Position numbers and translations under genes: made by a program
The notes under the pieces: model-generated
Databases searched by the model: none
What the model was told of the DNA's origin: nothing
What the model saw: only the letters and a program-made list of their open reading frames with translations
NCBI GenBank assembly: GCA_025963955.1
Contig: JAOPZU010000223.1
Location: forward strand, 1 to 6,293
Source of the DNA: Solirubrobacterales bacterium
GTDB lineage: Bacteria > Actinomycetota > Thermoleophilia > Solirubrobacterales > Solirubrobacteraceae
Direction: 5' to 3'
Length of the DNA: 6,293 nt
In this document: in pieces, positions 1-4,697 of the stretch
Layout: each line of letters begins with the position of its first letter
Numbering within the stretch: the first letter of the stretch is position 1

Positions 1-111
1 CGTCACCACACGAGGGCCGCCGATGAGTCCGGTCGCGACCGGAGCCGCGGACGCGGCACCGGGCATGAGCAGCGCGAACATCACGGCGCCGAGCAGCGGA
101 CGGAGGGGCAT
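1..111 (-). CDS. Exported protein, N-terminal fragment (cut by window edge)
   Basis: The minus strand reads from an ATG at 111 into the window edge without a stop, giving 37 residues. The start is a clear Sec signal peptide: MPLRPLLG, a hydrophobic core (AVMFALLMPG), then an Ala-rich cleavage site AASA|APV near residue 22. The visible mature part (APVATGLIGGPRVVT) is too short to assign a family. A GGAGG (plus-strand 126-130) lies 14 nt before the ATG, longer than ideal, so the ribosome binding site is only fair. The gene is divergent from the DUF5666-like gene at 395 and shares its upstream region. The call rests on the signal peptide and continuous reading frame; its function cannot be given from this piece. 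Confidence 0.7.
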   Translation of the reverse strand, partial: MPLRPLLGAVMFALLMPGAASAAPVATGLIGGPRVVT

Positions 112-292
112 CGCCTGATCTTCGTCCTCCGCGACCCGGTGCGAGTGTCACATCGGTCCCGCACGTTGGACCCGCTTGGGGACGTCCGGTCCGTCGGCGC
201 GCCCAACATCGCCCGGGCGAGACAGCGAGGCCGCCGCTGCGACTTCGCAGCGGCAGGGTGCGCCCGCCTGGGTGCACACCGCGGGGAGGGCT

Positions 293-306
293 ACGACCAA
301 AGTCCC
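293..306. promoter_or_regulatory. DosR/NarL-like box, copy 1
   Basis: The 14-mer ACGACCAAAGTCCC matches 11 of 14 central positions of the mycobacterial DosR consensus GGGACTWWAGTCCC (DosR is a NarL-family regulator). Its core GACCAAAGTCC (295-305) is identical at 10 of 11 bases to the box at 3125-3135. The dyad is imperfect: GAC/GTC arms around CAAA. It lies 89 nt before the start codon at 395. A CACTGT at 331-336 could be a weak -10, which would put the box centre about 43 bp before a start of transcription, but this is speculative. The proposed binder, the response regulator at 2448, is an inference. Confidence 0.4.
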
Positions 307-380
307 ATGGCAGCCGACGGCCGGCTCGTTCACTGTGGCGGAAAGGACAGCTGGGTTGTGTCCAATCTTCCTGAAACTAC

Positions 381-387
381 AAAGGAG
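381..387 (+). promoter_or_regulatory. Ribosome binding site deciding the start at 395
   Basis: AAAGGAG sits 7 nt before the ATG at 395. It selects this start over an in-frame upstream ATG at 176, and the protein from 395 begins directly with a signal peptide. TCCT at 369-372 can pair with AGGA at 383-386, so the site might be partly masked in a small leader hairpin. Confidence 0.8.
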
Positions 388-394
388 TCTGTCC

Positions 395-994
395 ATGTCA
401 GTCTCACGTTTTGCCGTCGGCGCCGGGATCCTCGCGCTGGCTCTTCCGTCCGCTGCTCTGGCCAAACACGGCAGCGACGATCCTGCCCCGAGCACAACTG
501 CGCCTGCGGGCACCACAACCGTTGCGCAGGCCGGGACGGCCCCTCAGAGTGGCGAGACCGAGTCACACCACGACGGGACATCCACACAGAGCGGCGAGAC
601 CGAGTCACACCACGACGGGACAGCCACCGAGAGCGGTGAGACCGAGCCACACCACAGCACCGGCGACGATTCCGCTTCGGGTCGCGGCGGTGGAGATGCG
701 GGACGGACGCGCAAGATCAACGTCCGTGGCAGCGTCGTGTCGGTCGACGCAACAGCTCAGACGCTGGTGATCCACATCGCCCGGTCAAGCCATCATCGTG
801 CGCTGACCGGTGACGTGACCATCAGCACGGCGCAAGCTCGCCTTCGTGTGGCCGACCGAAACGCCGATGGCGTAAGGGACTTGAAGGACTTCGTCGTCGC
901 AGACGCGGTGCGCGCTGAGGTGCTCGTTCCACGGAGGGGCCCGGTCACCGGCACCCTGCCGGCTCGCCGAGTAGAAGACCGTACCGCCAACTGA
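395..994 (+). CDS. Exported protein with His/Glu repeats and DUF5666-like domain
   Basis: The product has 199 residues. Residues 1-23 form a signal peptide with cleavage at ALA|KHG. A low-complexity Ser/Thr/Ala linker (about 24-50) leads into three tandem 14-residue repeats at 51-64, 65-78 and 79-92, built on the pattern SGETE(S/P)HH. After a Gly-rich hinge (93-104) a compact domain runs from about 107 to 178. Its pattern 'G.VVSVDA..QTLVI' followed by 'ADRNADGVRDLKDF' resembles DUF5666, a small beta-barrel domain found in exported bacterial proteins. The DxNxDG run at 154-165 looks like an EF-hand or dockerin calcium loop, though residue 8 of the loop is Arg rather than a hydrophobic residue. 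The His-His pairs with nearby acids could bind divalent metals; that is inference. The gene lies just before the sensor kinase and carries the same upstream box as the gene at 3215. Domain naming is by eye, and molecular function is unknown. Confidence 0.85.
   Translation: MSVSRFAVGAGILALALPSAALAKHGSDDPAPSTTAPAGTTTVAQAGTAPQSGETESHHDGTSTQSGETESHHDGTATESGETEPHHSTGDDSASGRGGGDAGRTRKINVRGSVVSVDATAQTLVIHIARSSHHRALTGDVTISTAQARLRVADRNADGVRDLKDFVVADAVRAEVLVPRRGPVTGTLPARRVEDRTAN
545..670 (+). repeat. Three 42-bp in-frame tandem repeats
   Basis: Units are 545-586, 587-628 and 629-670, each coding 14 residues. Units 1 and 2 differ at only 3 of 42 bases, which points to recent duplication or homogenisation. 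Unit 3 has kept its first half (SGETE.HH) and diverged in the second. The unit length is a multiple of three, so copy-number change would lengthen or shorten the linker without a frameshift. Confidence 0.95.
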
Positions 995-1004
995 TCGCTG
1001 TCTA

Positions 1005-1032
1005 GGGGGCCCGGCACTTCGGTCGGGCCCTC
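1005..1032 (+). terminator. Hairpin with C(TTCG)G tetraloop after the DUF5666-like gene
   Basis: The hairpin starts 10 nt after the stop at 994. Bases 1005-1013 pair with 1024-1032 (seven GC pairs, one G-T, one more GC). An inner A-T and C-G pair close a TTCG loop at 1018-1021, with GC (1014-1015) bulged. C(UUCG)G is a known extra-stable RNA tetraloop. No T-tract follows, as is common in actinobacterial terminators. It probably ends the 395 transcript and separates it from the kinase gene. Confidence 0.65.
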
Positions 1033-1130
1033 CTGTCTCGAGTGCAACTTCCAGCGGATGAGCCCGAGGAACGTGGCGGGGCGGCAGCGGTGGCCGGTCG
1101 ACGCCTCTTCGCTGGTCGAGGTTCGGATCT

Positions 1131-1139
1131 GAGGGTGGG
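1131..1139 (+). promoter_or_regulatory. Ribosome binding site for the histidine kinase
   Basis: The purine-rich GAGGGTGGG lies just before the GTG at 1144; GAGGG ends 8 nt ahead of it. This favours 1144 over the upstream in-frame GTG at 1042, whose extra 34 residues (Ala/Gly/Arg-rich) look non-coding, and over the GTG at 1135, which lies inside the site. The ATG at 1162 remains possible but would leave few residues before the first membrane segment. Confidence 0.6.
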
Positions 1140-1143
1140 TACG

Positions 1144-2451
1144 GTGCCCCTTGTGCGACGGATGCGACGTCTAGCGGGCTCCCCTGTCTTGCATTTCGCC
1201 CTCAGCGGGCTGTTGGTGTTCGCTGCGGTGGCCTGGACCGCCGTGCAGCTCGCGGGTCGTGCCTCCCGCGACGAGGCCCTGCGGGACGCTCAGAACGTCT
1301 CACGTATCGCCGGCGAGGGCATCGTCGCGCCATACCTCGGAACGGACGTCCTGGCGGGCGATCCGCGCGCTCTCGCCCGTCTGGACCAGATCGTCCGCGC
1401 TCGCGTGCTGCGAGCGCCGGTCGTCCGCGTGAAAGTGTGGCGCCGGGACGGGACGATCCTGTACTCCGACGACCGCCGTTTGATCGGTGAGCGCTACCCG
1501 CTCGGCGTCGACGAGCAGCGAATCCTGGACAACGACGGGATCGAGGCTGAGGTGAGTGACCTGAACCGTCCGGAGAATCGGTTCGAGCGCCCGTACCGGC
1601 GATTGCGAGAGGTCTACCTCGGTGTCCGTCCAGCGGCCGGCGGCGCGCCTGTGCTGTTCGAGGAATATCTGCGTGACAGCTCGATCTCCGCCTCACAGTC
1701 GCGCATCCTGAAGCGGTTCGTCCCGATCCTGCTGGCCGCGCTGCTGCTGCTGGAGCTGACCCAGCTGCCACTGGCGGCCTCGCTGACGCGGCGCCTTCGT
1801 CGCGGGCAACGAGATCGTGAGCGACTGCTGGGACAGGCAGCAGCAGCCAGCGAGAAGGAGCGGCAACGCATCGCCCGTGAGCTGCACGACGGTGTCGTGC
1901 AGGAGCTGGCAGCGATCTCCTATGACCTGAGCGCAGCGGCCACCGCCCTCGAGGAGGACCCGGCCGCCGCGCGAGCGGCGCTCCAGTCCACCGGTGGACA
2001 GGTGCGCCAGACGCTGCGAAGGCTTCGCAGCTCCCTCGTCGAGCTGTACCCCGAGTCGTTGGGTCGCCTCGGCCTGCACGGCGCCATCTCCGACCTCCTC
2101 GCCGGGCTTGAAGCCCACCAGATCACCACACACCTGGACTTCGACGAGGACATCGTGGTCGACGCCACCGCTCAGGCAATCGTCTTCCGCACAGCGCGCG
2201 AGGCGCTGCGCAACGTCGCCGTCCACGCTTACGCACACGACGTCCACGTCTCCTTCGGCGCTCAGCAGGGATCAACCGTGCTCGCGATCACCGACGACGG
2301 ATCAGGCCTGCCCCCAGACGTCGACGACCGCCCGCGGTTCGGGCTACGCATGCTCGACGATCTGGCACGCGAACAAGGCGGCGAACTGCAGCTCGAGTCC
2401 GCACCCGGCCGTGGCACCACGCTGCGCCTGACCCTCCCCCGCCGGCGATGA
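1144..2451 (+). CDS. Membrane sensor histidine kinase, NarL-partner type (HisKA_3)
   Basis: The product has 435 residues from the GTG at 1144. It senses an unknown signal outside the membrane, autophosphorylates on His and passes the phosphate to the regulator encoded next. A first membrane segment lies at about 15-37, an extracytoplasmic sensor domain at about 38-190 (with the stretches 'VKVWRRDGTILYSDDRRLIG' and 'DLNRPENRFERPYRRLREVY'), and a Leu/Ala-rich second segment at about 192-214. The HisKA_3 motif ERQRIARELHDGVVQEL has the phospho-acceptor at His248. The adjacent DGVVQ fits the DxxxQ motif linked to phosphatase activity in this class. The HATPase_c part keeps the N box (EALRN, Asn357), DDGSG at 384-388, FGLRM near 400 and GRGTT at 422-426, so it should be active. 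No HAMP or PAS domain is evident. The TGA stop overlaps the next gene's ATG (ATGA). The sensor fold resembles PAS-like extracytoplasmic domains of actinobacterial kinases, but the ligand cannot be named. Confidence 0.93.
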   Translation: MPLVRRMRRLAGSPVLHFALSGLLVFAAVAWTAVQLAGRASRDEALRDAQNVSRIAGEGIVAPYLGTDVLAGDPRALARLDQIVRARVLRAPVVRVKVWRRDGTILYSDDRRLIGERYPLGVDEQRILDNDGIEAEVSDLNRPENRFERPYRRLREVYLGVRPAAGGAPVLFEEYLRDSSISASQSRILKRFVPILLAALLLLELTQLPLAASLTRRLRRGQRDRERLLGQAAAASEKERQRIARELHDGVVQELAAISYDLSAAATALEEDPAAARAALQSTGGQVRQTLRRLRSSLVELYPESLGRLGLHGAISDLLAGLEAHQITTHLDFDEDIVVDATAQAIVFRTAREALRNVAVHAYAHDVHVSFGAQQGSTVLAITDDGSGLPPDVDDRPRFGLRMLDDLAREQGGELQLESAPGRGTTLRLTLPRRR

Positions 2452-3077
2452 TCAACGTCCTGCTGATCGACGACCACGCCGTCCTGCGAGCGGGCCTGGC
2501 CCGCCTCCTGGACGGGCAGGACGACATCACCGTGGTCGCCCACTCCGGTGACGGAGCCAAAGGCGCGGAGCTCGCGCGAGACCTCGGCCCGGACGTGGCG
2601 CTCGTGGACCTGGCGATGCCGATCATCGACGGTATCCAGACAACGCGCCGCATCCTTGAAGCCGCGCCATCTACGCGTGTGGTGATCCTGACCGCGTTCT
2701 CCGACCGTCAACAGATCCTCGGGGCCTTAGATGCCGGCGCCATCGGCTACCTGCTCAAGGACGCCGAGCCTGAGGACATCATCAACGGCGTGCGAGCAGC
2801 CGCGCGCGGCGAGAGTCCGCTGGACCCGCGCGCACTGCACGCCGTCTCCACCCGACACGGCCCCGAAGCCGGCAGCACCCTGACCGCTCGCGAACGCGAA
2901 GTTCTCCGGCTCGTCGCCGACGGACGCCCGAACAAGCAGATCGCCCGGGCCCTCGGGATCAGCGAGAAGACCGTCAAAGCGCACCTCACCAAAGTGTTCG
3001 AGGCCATCGGCGTGACCGACCGGACCGCCGCCGCACTGTGGGCCCACCGCAACGGCCTTGCCGGGCCCCACGCCTGA
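2448..3077 (+). CDS. NarL/FixJ-family response regulator
   Basis: The product has 209 residues, the usual length for the family. The receiver domain (about 2-120) has the acidic pair Asp8/Asp9, the phospho-acceptor Asp54 in ALVDLAMP, Thr82 in ILTAF and Lys104 in YLLKDA, so all key residues are present. The LuxR-type helix-turn-helix (about 143-205) shows the family pattern LTAREREVLRLVADG..NKQIA..L.ISEKTVKAHL. It is a DNA-binding transcription factor activated by the kinase encoded upstream. Its ATG overlaps the kinase stop by 4 nt, and there is no good ribosome binding site inside the kinase end (the region is C-rich), so translation is probably coupled and the pair made together. The two boxes at 293-306 and 3123-3136 are candidate targets. 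Confidence 0.95.
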   Translation: MINVLLIDDHAVLRAGLARLLDGQDDITVVAHSGDGAKGAELARDLGPDVALVDLAMPIIDGIQTTRRILEAAPSTRVVILTAFSDRQQILGALDAGAIGYLLKDAEPEDIINGVRAAARGESPLDPRALHAVSTRHGPEAGSTLTAREREVLRLVADGRPNKQIARALGISEKTVKAHLTKVFEAIGVTDRTAAALWAHRNGLAGPHA

Positions 3078-3090
3078 CGCGTGCAACGCG
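3078..3090 (+). terminator. Small hairpin directly after the response regulator
   Basis: CGCGT-GCA-ACGCG forms a perfect 5-bp stem with a 3-nt loop, starting on the base after the TGA. It is short and has no T-tract, so it may be only a weak terminator or a chance structure. Confidence 0.25.
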
Positions 3091-3122
3091 GAGCCTCGTG
3101 CGCCCACCTGGACGCTTGACCT

Positions 3123-3136
3123 AGGACCAAGGTCCG
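3123..3136. promoter_or_regulatory. DosR/NarL-like box, copy 2 (perfect 5-bp arms)
   Basis: AGGACCAAGGTCCG contains the perfect inverted repeat GGACC-AA-GGTCC (3124-3135). It matches 10 of 14 central positions of the DosR consensus GGGACTWWAGTCCC, with C/G in place of T/A at the inner pair. It overlaps a possible -35 (TTGACC at 3116-3121) and lies 79 nt before the start at 3215. A GACTGT at 3163-3168 could be a weak -10. It is just downstream of a NarL-family regulator gene, the usual place for a target of that regulator. Binding by that protein is inferred. Confidence 0.5.
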
Positions 3137-3176
3137 ATAGCGGCACAGGAGCCCGCCGCCGAGACTGTCTCTCACC

Positions 3177-3193
3177 GGAATCCTCCTGATTCC
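3177..3193 (+). promoter_or_regulatory. Leader hairpin GGAATC/GATTCC with CTCCT loop
   Basis: In the leader of the gene at 3215, bases 3177-3182 pair perfectly with 3188-3193, exposing CTCCT in the loop. The loop is complementary to a Shine-Dalgarno AGGAG, while the gene's own ribosome binding site (AAAAGAG, 3201-3207, 7 nt before the ATG) is weak. The structure could affect translation or mRNA stability, or bind an RNA; none of this is shown by sequence alone. Confidence 0.35.
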
Positions 3194-3214
3194 CCCTACG
3201 AAAAGAGACACACC

Positions 3215-3733
3215 ATGACCCTCGGCATCAAGCAGGCCACGGCACTCCTGGCCGCCAGCGCCAGCCTCATCCTCGCGCCCGCAGCCCTTGCCTCCGGCGG
3301 AGTGAACTCAGGAGGCGGCGGGACGTCGACCGGAGGCGGGAGCACGACAGGAACCACCACCAGCGGCGGCGGCACGTCCACCGGCGGTACGGGCGGCGGA
3401 GGCAGGGTCTGCTCCATCGTCTCACTCAGCAACAGCGTCGGGTACTACAGCTCCTTCGCAGCGATCTGGACCTCCTTCTCGATCACCGGATGCCCGAACG
3501 GCACGAGCTGGCGCATGGACTTCCACAACGACACCACCGGAAACGTCGACTTCTCCGCCGGCGGAAGCATGACGACCCGCGGCGGCGGCGCCAGCGGCAC
3601 CATCGACGAGGACTGGGCGGCGTTCTCCACCCCCTACACCGTCACCCTCACCGCCACCGACCCCGGCGGAAACCCGCTCACCTCCCGCTCCGCGGCAGCC
3701 ACCACGCCGGACGCCAAGCCCGCCGGCGCCTGA
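3215..3733 (+). CDS. Exported Gly/Thr/Ser-rich protein with two-cysteine domain
   Basis: The product has 172 residues. Residues 1-26 are a signal peptide (hydrophobic core ALLAASASLILAPA, cleavage ALA|SGG). Residues 27-63 are almost only Gly, Thr and Ser, including two copies of GGGTSTGG at 34-41 and 51-58, and look like a flexible spacer. The C-terminal part (about 64-166) is rich in Ser, Thr and aromatics, with beta-strand-like alternation such as PYTVTLTATDPGG, suggesting an Ig-like beta-sandwich. Its only cysteines, Cys66 and Cys93, could form one disulfide. There is no transmembrane anchor or cell-wall sorting motif, so the protein is probably released or loosely attached. The ribosome binding site is AAAAGAG, 7 nt before the ATG. 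The upstream box and leader resemble those of the gene at 395, suggesting shared control by the two-component system between them. I do not recognise the family. Confidence 0.8.
   Translation: MTLGIKQATALLAASASLILAPAALASGGVNSGGGGTSTGGGSTTGTTTSGGGTSTGGTGGGGRVCSIVSLSNSVGYYSSFAAIWTSFSITGCPNGTSWRMDFHNDTTGNVDFSAGGSMTTRGGGASGTIDEDWAAFSTPYTVTLTATDPGGNPLTSRSAAATTPDAKPAGA
3314..3387 (+). repeat. Two 23-bp direct repeats coding the GGGTSTGG spacer
   Basis: Bases 3314-3336 and 3365-3387 agree at 20 of 23 positions and both encode GGGTSTGG. They lie in the Gly-rich spacer of the exported protein and could promote length changes by slippage. Confidence 0.8.
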
Positions 3734-3772
3734 ACGTCTCCCCGGTCGGGCCTCTGGAACACCCCGTGCGGC

Positions 3773-3793
3773 TCGCCCTCTCACAGGGGGCGG
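3773..3793 (+). terminator. Hairpin downstream of the Gly-rich exported protein gene
   Basis: CGCCCTC (3774-3780) pairs with GGGGGCG (3786-3792) as six GC pairs and one T-G, closing a TCACA loop; an outer T-G (3773/3793) may add to it. It lies 40 nt after the stop at 3733. There is no T-tract. It is a reasonable terminator candidate for the 3215 transcript. Confidence 0.4.
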
Positions 3794-3836
3794 CGTCACG
3801 GAGACCTTGCGTGCCGGGCGCATCCTCTTCGAAGCA

Positions 3837-3866
3837 GCACGCGACGCGTTTTGGCGAGGCGCGTGC
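3837..3866 (+). repeat. Long GC-rich inverted repeat before the gene at 3928
   Basis: GCACGCG (3837-3843) pairs perfectly with CGCGTGC (3860-3866). An inner CGC (3845-3847) pairs with GCG (3854-3856) around a GTTTTG loop. The ten paired bases, mostly GC, make a stable hairpin 61 nt before the start of the next gene. It may be a second terminator for the gene upstream, an operator, or a leader structure; the sequence does not decide. Confidence 0.4.
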
Positions 3867-3927
3867 GGGCATCGCAGCAGACGGTTCACCGCATCGAACG
3901 GACTCAGTGCGCGTCTCAGTCGGCGTG

Positions 3928-4632
3928 ATGAGAATACGGACGGCGTCTGCAGTGCTCGCGGTGGCGCTGGCGGTAGCCGTCGCGTCCCCGCCGGCACACG
4001 CGGCGCCGAGCTCCACGTGCCGGGCGATCGCCGCCAGCGGGCCGAAGGGCAGGACTGCGCGGGTGGTCGCGAGGTCGTCCAGTGCGCTGGTCTTCAGCAA
4101 GGGCGTGCGGCCGAAGAACCAGGACTTTGACGACACGAACTTCTACGCGTGCCGGTTCGCCCGCCCCAAGGCTGTGCTGATCAGGCGGGCCGACGGCTTC
4201 GACCAGGAGATCACTGGCAGGATCAAGCTCGCCGGCGACTACGCCGCTTTCGAGCTGCACTCCGTCGTGCCCGCGGGATGCGCCTGCAGCGGCGCGATCG
4301 AGGTGCGGAGCATGCGGTCGGGTAAGCGGGTGGCCTACGGCGACGCCTACCTCGGCACGGTCCCCGAGACGGCCGAAGCCTTCTACAGCGAGGTGACGTC
4401 CTTCGTACTGACTGCCACGGGCACGGTCGCGTGGATCGGCAAGGGCACCGAGTACCAGACGGCCGCAGGCCCCTCGTCCCTCCCGCCCGACTACACGGTG
4501 GCGATCTCGAACGGCACCGCCATGCCGACGCCGGCGGACCAGGGTCCCGACATCGCCCCGCGGTATCTCAAGCGCCTGTCGGGCGGCATCAACTGGCTTC
4601 GCGGAGGCGAAGTTAAGACCGCCGCGTTCTGA
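3928..4632 (+). CDS. Exported four-cysteine protein of unknown function
   Basis: The product has 234 residues. A signal peptide (MRIRTASAVLAVALAVAVAS, cleavage AHA|APS near residue 25) fixes the start near the ATG at 3928; a GTG one codon earlier is also possible, and no clear ribosome binding site precedes either. The frame stays open upstream to about 3490, but that stretch is His/Arg-rich and overlaps another gene, so it is not coding. The mature protein has four cysteines (Cys31, Cys75, Cys118, Cys120), enough for two disulfides. Blocks such as DYAAFEL (104-110), TGTVAWIG (164-171) and INWLRGGEV (221-229) give a beta-rich pattern like that of many exported Thermoleophilia proteins, perhaps related to single propeller-like modules. 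That likeness is from memory of the style, not a search. No catalytic motif is visible. It is convergent with the phospholipase D gene and does not share the box found before the other exported-protein genes. Confidence 0.82.
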   Translation: MRIRTASAVLAVALAVAVASPPAHAAPSSTCRAIAASGPKGRTARVVARSSSALVFSKGVRPKNQDFDDTNFYACRFARPKAVLIRRADGFDQEITGRIKLAGDYAAFELHSVVPAGCACSGAIEVRSMRSGKRVAYGDAYLGTVPETAEAFYSEVTSFVLTATGTVAWIGKGTEYQTAAGPSSLPPDYTVAISNGTAMPTPADQGPDIAPRYLKRLSGGINWLRGGEVKTAAF

Positions 4633-4638
4633 GACGGG

Positions 4639-4651
4639 GAGCCTGAGGCTC
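4639..4651 (+). terminator. Short hairpin after the four-cysteine protein gene
   Basis: GAGCC-TGA-GGCTC is a perfect 5-bp stem with a 3-nt loop, 7 nt after the stop at 4632. It is short and lacks a T-tract. With the larger stem at 4663-4697 it may help end transcription between the convergent genes. Confidence 0.3.
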
Positions 4652-4662
4652 GCGGCGAGTCA

Positions 4663-4697
4663 GGACGGCGGCGAGGCCCCGCGATCAGCCGTCGTCC
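4663..4697. terminator. Convergent-gene hairpin overlapping the phospholipase D gene end
   Basis: Bases 4663-4672 pair with 4688-4697 over ten positions (nine Watson-Crick pairs and one G-T), with a 15-nt loop. The right arm lies in the last codons of the minus-strand phospholipase D gene and the loop contains its stop (4685-4687). The position between two converging genes suits a terminator for the plus-strand gene; on the minus strand it would fold over the stop codon. Confidence 0.4.

Larger units (their letters stand above)
112..394. promoter_or_regulatory. Divergent intergenic region between two exported-protein genes
   Basis: This 283-nt stretch separates the minus-strand exported protein (start at 111) from the plus-strand gene at 395. 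Reading frames run through it on both strands, but their products are Arg/Ser-rich shadows with no family resemblance, and both flanking genes have better starts. It should hold the promoters of both genes. The only specific element I can point to is the GACCAAAGTCC motif at 295-305; no convincing sigma-70 -35/-10 pair is visible. Confidence 0.55.

Noticed and set aside
180..187. Perfect palindrome GGACGTCC as a third regulator box
   Set aside because: It lacks the AA spacer of the other two sites and an 8-bp GC-rich palindrome is expected by chance in this DNA.
176..394. Upstream extension of the DUF5666-like gene to an ATG at 176
   Set aside because: The ATG at 395 has AAAGGAG at ideal spacing and begins a signal peptide; the extension would bury that signal peptide 73 residues inside the protein.
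545..670. CRISPR-like array from the 42-bp repeats
   Set aside because: The repeats are directly adjacent without spacers, in frame, and encode a clear peptide repeat inside an exported protein.
1042..1143. Longer kinase start at the GTG at 1042
   Set aside because: The added 34 residues are Ala/Gly/Arg-rich with no family likeness, while GTG 1144 has a purine-rich ribosome binding site and leads directly to the first membrane segment.
1741..1760. CTG-repeat run in the kinase gene
   Set aside because: It simply encodes the Leu-rich second membrane segment.
1202..2247. Several long minus-strand frames opposite the kinase gene
   Set aside because: They are antisense shadows in high-GC DNA: Arg/Ala/Ser-rich with no domain, while the plus strand encodes a complete kinase with all motifs.
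3490..3927. Very long open frame continuous with the four-cysteine gene
   Set aside because: Its first part is His/Arg-rich, overlaps the Gly-rich exported gene in another frame, and precedes an obvious signal peptide at 3928; it is open by composition.
3422..3997. Minus-strand frame of 191 codons across the gap at 3734-3927
   Set aside because: It is Gly/Ala/Arg-rich low complexity, opposite two supported genes, without a recognisable motif or ribosome binding site.
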